64,000 nt of DNA from Delphinus delphis. Lineage: Eukaryota > Chordata > Mammalia > Artiodactyla > Delphinidae. The stretch lies in NCBI RefSeq assembly GCF_949987515.2, contig NC_082692.2, positions 90,653,488 to 90,717,487 of the forward strand, in the 5' to 3' direction. The position numbers and the translations under genes were made by a program. Shown in pieces: positions 58,806 to 64,000 of this stretch. Under the pieces are notes generated by a model, which did no database searches, was not told the origin of the DNA, and saw only the letters and a list, made by a program, of their open reading frames with translations. Numbering within the stretch: position 1 is the first letter of the stretch; each line of letters starts with the position of its first letter.

Positions 58806-59021
58806 TTTTTTTTTCTTTTTTTTTTTTTTGTGGTACGCGAGCCTCTCACTGTTGTGGCCTCTCCCGTTGCGGAGCACAGGCTCCGGACGCGCGGGCCCAG
58901 CGGCCATGGCTCACGAGCCCAGCCGCTCCGCGGCATGTGGGATCTTCCCGGACCGGGGCACGAACCCGTGTCCCCTGCATCGGCAGGCGGATTCACAATC
59001 TCTGCGCCACCAGGGAAGCCC
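58806..59021 (-). mobile_element. CHR-family SINE (reverse)
   Basis: Long T tail, 'gtggtacgcgagcctctcactg', 'gctccggacgcgcgggcccag', ending GCGCCACCAGGGAAGCCC. TSD AGTAAGTGAG at 58795-58804 and 59022-59031 is exact. Confidence 0.95.
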
Positions 59022-59037
59022 AGTAAGTGAGTTTTTA

Positions 59038-59165
59038 AAGCATCCTTATTGAAGCATAATTTACATACCATTAAATTCACTTTTTTAAGTGTAAAATTTA
59101 AATTTTTTTAGTAAATGTATAGGGTTGTACAATCATCACCAAAGTATATTTAGAAAAGATGAAAT
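59038..59165 (-). repeat. Old L1 (L1M type) 3' end (reverse)
   Basis: 'ccttattgaagcataatttacataccattaaattcac' and 'gggttgtacaatcatcaccaaag' are the reversed older L1 3' UTR, similar to the copy at 33845. The CHR SINE lies directly against it. Confidence 0.8.
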
Positions 59166-59740
59166 TTTAAAGTTTGGACAAATTTATCCATGGTGCTGTT
59201 GAATTTAGCTTGCAGGGGAAGCTGGGATGTACCTAACCTTTAGAAATGACCTATAAAAGGATTGGTATGCCTTTCTTCTAAAATATTTCCATGAGTTGGC
59301 TAAAACTAACATCGAAAACAGGATTCTAGACAGGAGGAATCAAGGATTGGGATTATTCTTTAAATAGTATTTAAGTAACACAGATTCTTCTGTAATTACA
59401 TTATTTGGCAAAAATTAAAAATCCTAGTTCTTCACGATGCCCTTATTTCTTTTTAGGGATCATTCTCTCATGGTTAATCTGAAGAATACAAATATTCTTT
59501 CCCTAATGATAATGTTCTTATTTCTTCTCAGTTATAATCTCTTTGCTGAGATGGTGTCATTTTCAAAGAGTTGCTTAGGAAATGGACAAACATTTTTACT
59601 TGAAATTTAGATAAGTGTGCATCTCAAAAATATGTGTCACATTGAACACATTCACATGAAATTATTTGAAATTTTCAAGAGCTAGATTGTGGTATGCCAA
59701 ATACAAGTATCAAATAAAAATCATTATTGTAATAAAAATC
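59166..59740. other. Intronic sequence, no recognised feature
   Basis: AT-rich without recognisable structure. Confidence 0.4.
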
Positions 59741-59744
59741 AACA

Positions 59745-59910
59745 CTTTCTATGTTTCAGGTACATTTTAAGCTAGAGGTATATTTTTCTTCATCTGATTT
59801 TTACAGCAACTTGTGGAATAGGCATTTATATTGGCCTCATGCCACAAACTAGGAAAGTAAGGCACAGAGAAATTAGTTTGCTCAAGGTGCCCCAAATAGT
59901 AAGTAGCAAT
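59745..59910 (-). repeat. MIR SINE (reverse)
   Basis: 'tttctatgtttcaggtacattttaagc', 'cagcaacttgtggaataggcattt' and 'aggaaagtaaggcacagagaaattagtttgctcaagg' follow reverse MIR. Confidence 0.75.
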
Positions 59911-60074
59911 GCAAATTATCACCATTGCTCATATCATATGGCTTCAATTGTTTAACATCAGTAAGACCTAATAAAGTTTCATGTGTTAGTCCCAATCTAA
60001 TAACAAATATGAGTTTGCTCTGAAATAGTTCTTTTAAAATTGTAAGATATTCTCAGACACATTGGCCACCTAGT

Positions 60075-60200
60075 GTTGTATGAAGAATAGTGAATTTGGA
60101 ATCTGGAGATTTGGGTTAGAAGTGATCATTCTTCCAACATAATTGCATGAACTTGGGAAATTATTTAGGTTCTTTGCACTTGTTATCAATAAAATAGAGA
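60075..60200 (+). repeat. MIR SINE fragment
   Basis: 'gaatagtgaatttggaatctggagatttgggtt', 'attgcatgaacttgggaaattatttagg' and 'atcaataaaatagagaagg' follow forward MIR. Confidence 0.65.
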
Positions 60201-60880
60201 AGGAATTCCTTGGCTGTCCTGGTGTCTCTTTTGTATGTCTTCATAATAGCAACATGGTAGCCACATCACATTGCCAGGGAGTTTCTGTTCACTGTCTTTC
60301 CATAACAATAGGGACCTTAACAGTAGGGACCACATCTTTTTATCTTTGTATCTCCGGTATCGTTGAGGATACTCTCTGTCATCTCAGAGGTACATGTTCA
60401 ATATGTGCAGAAATCAAGTATAAAGGAAGAGATAATATTATATATCCCCCAAGGAGTTGTCATCAAGATCAAATATGATAATACAGGTGACATGCTATTC
60501 TTGGGCTCTTGCTACCAGCTGTAGTTGACTGAAAATACCAATATGGGGCTTCCCCTAGTAGCAATGTATATTGATTCATAGGCACAGATGCAACATAGGA
60601 ACCACACGGGGAGTAAATATTTTCAAACAGATAGCTTGAGGAATAGATAAAGAACATTCCACTCTTCACCTATGGGGAAAACATGTGTGGCATCTGTGTC
60701 TATCTTGATTTTCTGCTTCTATTATCTCTTAAAGTTATTCACAATTTCTTATTAGAGACCAAGTGTGGTCATTGGGTCACAGTTGTAAAATGGTTGACAT
60801 CAGAAGAACTATTTGGTTTAGTAATGAAAAAGGGCAAGTCATATTGAATCTAGTTCTAGGGATCACACACTTTATTTAAT
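60201..60880. other. Intronic sequence, no recognised feature
   Basis: Part of 60290-60375 ('agtagggaccacatctttttatctttgtatctcc') resembles an L2 3' end. Nothing else recognised. Confidence 0.4.
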
Positions 60881-60884
60881 GACT

Positions 60885-61086
60885 TTTTTTTTTGCGGTAT
60901 GCAGGCCTCTCACTGTTGTGGCCTCTCCCCTTGCGGAGCACAGGCTCTGGACACGCAGGCTCAGCGGCCATGGCTCACGGGCCCAGCCGCTCCGCAGCAT
61001 GTGAGATCTTCCCGGACCGGGGCACGAACCCGTGTCCCCTGCATCGGCAGGCGGACTCCCAACCACGGCACCACCAGGGAAGCCCC
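60885..61086 (-). mobile_element. CHR-family SINE (reverse)
   Basis: Short T tail, 'gcggtatgcaggcctctcactg', 'cagcggccatggctcacggg', ending CACCACCAGGGAAGCCCC. A short repeat ATGACT (60879-60884 and 61087-61092) marks the target site. Confidence 0.93.
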
Positions 61087-61092
61087 ATGACT

Positions 61093-62084
61093 CTTTTTAT
61101 ATCCTTACAGAGAAGGCTTTTTATGTGCTGATGAAGAATATGAGGGAACAAACACTTTTTCCTTGAAATGTTTTTTGTATTGATCAGATATGTTAATAAC
61201 ATAACATAGACAGTCTACCAGGGCTCTGACTGCTTATAGCTCTTCTGGCCACAAGACAGTGCAGAGCATTTGTTATGCCTTCATTTTCCCAGAAGTACTC
61301 AGAGCTGATAGCTTTAACCCTCTCAATTTTGGAATCTCTTGTTCTTTGATAGAAACTATGCTCTTGTTTCTGTACCTGGTGTTTTTTTTTTTTTCTAATA
61401 TAAAAAAGAGTATAAAGTTTTCTTTTTTCTAGTATAAGAGTATCGCTCTGCTCCAAATGTGTACTCAAGCAGTGACTTGTTCTCTTTCCCAGTCCCTGGG
61501 GAGCTTTGAAAATTGTAAGCTGGTCATTCATTTGGTTGTACTAAGATTGAGTAATTGAAAGCAGGGCAACGCTGTACTATATAAAATCATATTTGACTTT
61601 TTGCTTAATACAACTCTAGCTGAGCTACTCTAGTGATGCAGAAAGTGGTTTTGAATTTAAAATATTTATTAATTTATGAAGAGTACATGGAAATCTAAAT
61701 TATAGGACTTGTGGAGTAAAATAATAACCCTATACCTTTAATATGCTGATAAAAGATTCAGTAAATGTTGCTACAAGTTGGATTTAATCCTTTATAATTG
61801 CTTGGGTTTAAGTGAAAAATCTGTTTACACAAGAAAGTCCTTGTATAGGATTAATAGGATTTTAGGAAATCTGAAACCCTCACTTACAGACAAAATAGAC
61901 ACATCACTAGCCTCTGTAATAACCCCGTATCATTATCCCTCCTTTGAAACAAGACATTCAAACTCCAGAGCACCCCTGTTAAAAATTGTTTGGTTAGGTG
62001 TGATTTTATCTTTTAGACCCCTTTCCTGGATGTTTAACAAAAGAAGACTCTACGTTGTAAGAGAAACGAACCTAAACATAAAAT
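61093..62084. other. Intronic sequence, no recognised feature
   Basis: T-run near 61382-61394. A 112-codon antisense ORF and a 102-codon sense ORF here have no recognisable motif. Confidence 0.4.
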
Positions 62085-62093
62085 AAAGACTTG

Positions 62094-62311
62094 GGCCTCC
62101 CTGGTGGCGCCGTGGTTGGGAGTCCGCTTGCCGATGCAGGGGATACGGGTTCGTGCCCCGGTCTGGGAAGATCCCACATGCCGCGGAGCGGCTGGGCCCG
62201 TGAGCCATGGCCACTGAGCCTGTGCGTCCGGAGCCTGTGCTCCGCAACGGGAGAGGCCGCAACGGTGAGAGGCCCGCGTACCGCAAAAAAAAAAAAAAAA
62301 AAAAAAAAAAG
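62094..62311 (+). mobile_element. CHR-family SINE with long poly-A
   Basis: Starts GGCCTCCCTGGTGGCGCCG, carries 'gatgcaggggatacgggttcg', 'ggagcggctgggcccgtgagcc' and 'cgtaccgc', and ends in 26 consecutive A. AAAGACTTG at 62085-62093 and 62312-62320 is the TSD. The long uninterrupted A tail suggests a fairly young insertion. Confidence 0.95.
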
Positions 62312-62329
62312 AAAGACTTGATATCTGGT

Positions 62330-62530
62330 TCTAGAAAGTATATATTTGAACTTGGGTCAGTACTGGACCTCACTGAATCATAAGTTCAATCTTTATAAAA
62401 TGAAATAATAAAAATTGTGTCTGCCGAATAAGGTTGTTGGGAAGATTAGATTACATGGGAAAACTCCTGCAAAAACATTGACATCTTGTCAGACACGTAG
62501 AACGTTCTCAGTAAATGTCAGCAGCGCCCA
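62330..62530 (+). repeat. MIR SINE, 3' part
   Basis: 'gaacttgggtcagtactggacctcactgaatcataag', 'ataaaatgaaataataaaa', 'ggttgttgggaagattag' and 'tcagtaaatgtcagcag' follow forward MIR. Confidence 0.65.
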
Positions 62531-62588
62531 TTCTCCTCCCACTACTCCTGCTCATCATCTTCAATGGGTATAAAAGTACAACAGGAGG

Positions 62589-62727
62589 GGGACTTCTCCG
62601 GCCGTCCAGCCGTGAAGACTCCAGGCTTCCAGTGCAGGGGGCCCGGGTTCGATCCCCGGTTTGGGAACTAAGATCCCACGTGCTGTGTGGTACGGCCAAA
62701 AAGTTAAAAAAAAAAGAAAAAAAAGCC
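62589..62727 (+). mobile_element. Older tRNA-derived CHR-type SINE with intact B-box
   Basis: 'acttctccggccgtccagcc', 'gcttccagtgcagggggcccgggttcgatcccc', 'gggaactaagatcccacgtgctgtgtggtacggcc' and an A-rich tail. GTTCGATCC (62647-62655) fits the RNA polymerase III B-box. This body differs from the other CHR copies here and resembles the type shared more widely among cetartiodactyls. CAACAGGAGG and CAACATGAGG (62579, 62728) may be its TSD. Confidence 0.85.
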
Positions 62728-62737
62728 CAACATGAGG

Positions 62738-64000
62738 AATCGGGACTGGACTGAGTCTGCTTAAGAAAATTCTGGAAAGGAATAGTCTGTGCTGCCGGAA
62801 TTTTGGTTATAATTCTCAGATGTGTGTCACCCTATTTCAGTAACGATCTGTGAAAATACCTGGATGGTTCTTAACTTGTATTTTATTAAAAACGCAAAAA
62901 AGTATAAGTGGAGAAGGACTTAATGAACCTCATGGAATGAAAGCCAAATACAGTTTATATGCATTTAACTTGTATAGTTATAAGGAATTTTTTCAGTGCA
63001 TTATGATACATTCTGCTTTTACAAAAATACAAGTGAAAACCTTAAGCGACTCTGGCCACAAGAATGAATCCTAGTCAGCTTCATTTTAGACTTCTCCAGA
63101 AGGATGATGTCCTCCCTGGCTCCCTTTCCATGCCCTGCACGGGACTTGCTCCAGACCGTTACATGCTGTCGTGTCACATCTGGATTTTGAGGCTCATGTC
63201 CTGCTCTGTAAAATCGCAGGCTTGCTGCGTATTTAAGCGCATGAAGTTCTCATTAAGGGATCCTTTGTCAGAGAGAGTGCTGAGGCACTTTGTTTCATTT
63301 CTGCCCTAATTATTAGAAAATACCCCCTTTCTCTAAGTCCACTCTTGATCTGCATGTCGGCCTTTTGCTTTGCTGTTTCAAGGTTCTGCTTTTTATGGTG
63401 TGTTCTTTACTCACTGTGACTAGATGAGGGGATTTTTATATTTGTTACCTTTTGCTAAAAAAGAGTAACTTCTAGATGGGAATCTGAGCTGTAAATGTAG
63501 TCCTCATTAGACGAAAGATAAAGACTTCACTTTGCCGGAGTGGTACCAGGAGACCCTTAGCCGCAGTAAATGTGATGTAACCCTTTTAAGAAAATCACAC
63601 AAGTTACAGGACTAGCAGTGGCTAAAGCTGTTGTTGCTCAATAAAGATTCGTTGAGATGAGTTCCGATAACTAAGAATCTTTACGCAGATGTTGAATGGC
63701 CTGTCATGGGCATCACAGAGGGGTAATGATTTCAAAAATTTACCTTTCTTTTGAAGGGCATTCAATTAGTATAATTTATTATATTGGGAAAGTCATCAAT
63801 TCTGATTCTGAGGTATAGAGTAGTATAGATGTAGGACAAGTATGTTTTGCAGTAGAGGAAGACTGCTGAAAAACCTGGAACATGTGAGCAATTATGGAGG
63901 AATAGTAGTACTTAATATAATTATTATTGTTTATTGAATGTGTTAATATGTAACACACCTTCTGAGAAATCCCTTACATACATTATTTTAAGAGCGCCTA
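62738..64000. other. Intronic sequence to the window end, no recognised feature
   Basis: No transposon was recognised with confidence. The final 100 bases are AT-rich ('ttaatataattattattgtttattg'). Confidence 0.4.

Larger units (their letters stand above)
10264..64000 (+). other. CNTN4: CNTN4 intron following the start-codon exon (continues past the window)
   Basis: No further exon could be recognised in these 53.7 kb. The space is filled by two near-full-length L1 elements, several CHR SINEs and many old repeats. Contactin genes are known for introns of tens to hundreds of kilobases near the 5' end, so an exon-free span of this size is expected. Confidence 0.7.

Noticed and set aside
58845..59020. 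CG-rich patches as CpG islands or promoters
   Set aside because: The CpG-rich patches at 45.1, 58.9, 61.0 and 62.2 kb coincide exactly with CHR SINEs.
62640..62660. Functional tRNA gene at the B-box near 62.65 kb
   Set aside because: Only the tRNA-like head of a SINE. There is no full cloverleaf, and the element ends in a SINE body and A tail.

Overview
The window is nuclear DNA of a placental mammal, and almost certainly of a cetacean. The clearest marker is at least six copies of a tRNA-derived SINE of the CHR family, the type carried by whales, dolphins and hippos. Most are nearly complete and flanked by target-site duplications (TSDs). I see no BovB LINE and no Bov-tA SINE, which argues against a ruminant. 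The rest is AT-rich and intron-like: MIR, L2, old L1, MaLR LTRs, MER5 and mariner fossils. There are no bacterial-style genes, and almost every open reading frame is either a piece of a transposon or a chance ORF.

Only one host-gene segment is supported. At 10122-10263 (+ strand) a pyrimidine-rich acceptor, a short 5' UTR, an ATG with 18 codons plus one base, and a GT donor form an exon. It encodes the signal peptide of contactin-4 (CNTN4, an immunoglobulin/fibronectin axonal cell-adhesion protein). The rest of the window is then intron on either side, about 10.1 kb upstream and at least 53.7 kb downstream. This fits the very long 5' introns known for this gene.

Layout. 1-10 kb: intron with MIR, L2 and old L1 fossils and a TAAT-rich, non-repetitive block near 8.04-8.24 kb. 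10.1-10.3 kb: the CNTN4 signal-peptide exon. 10.3-24.8 kb: intron with a 3'-end L1 insertion bearing a perfect 16-bp TSD, an ATC microsatellite, a MER5 element, and nested LTR, DNA-transposon and L1 fossils. 24.8-30.7 kb: an essentially full-length but dead L1 on the + strand. 30.7-49.6 kb: intron with CHR SINEs, L2 and MaLR fossils, and a mariner miniature element that folds into a miR-2284/2285-like hairpin. 49.6-55.5 kb: a second essentially full-length dead L1 on the - strand, in inverted orientation to the first. 55.5-64 kb: L2 and L1 fossils, a homeobox-site-rich block near 58.3-58.6 kb, and a cluster of four tRNA-derived SINEs.

I looked for an undescribed gene system and found none. 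The most interesting leads are the mariner hairpin in sense orientation inside CNTN4, the inverted pair of full-length L1s, and two candidate conserved non-coding elements. Repeat family names come from recall of consensus sequences, not a database search, so subfamily labels and outer borders are approximate.
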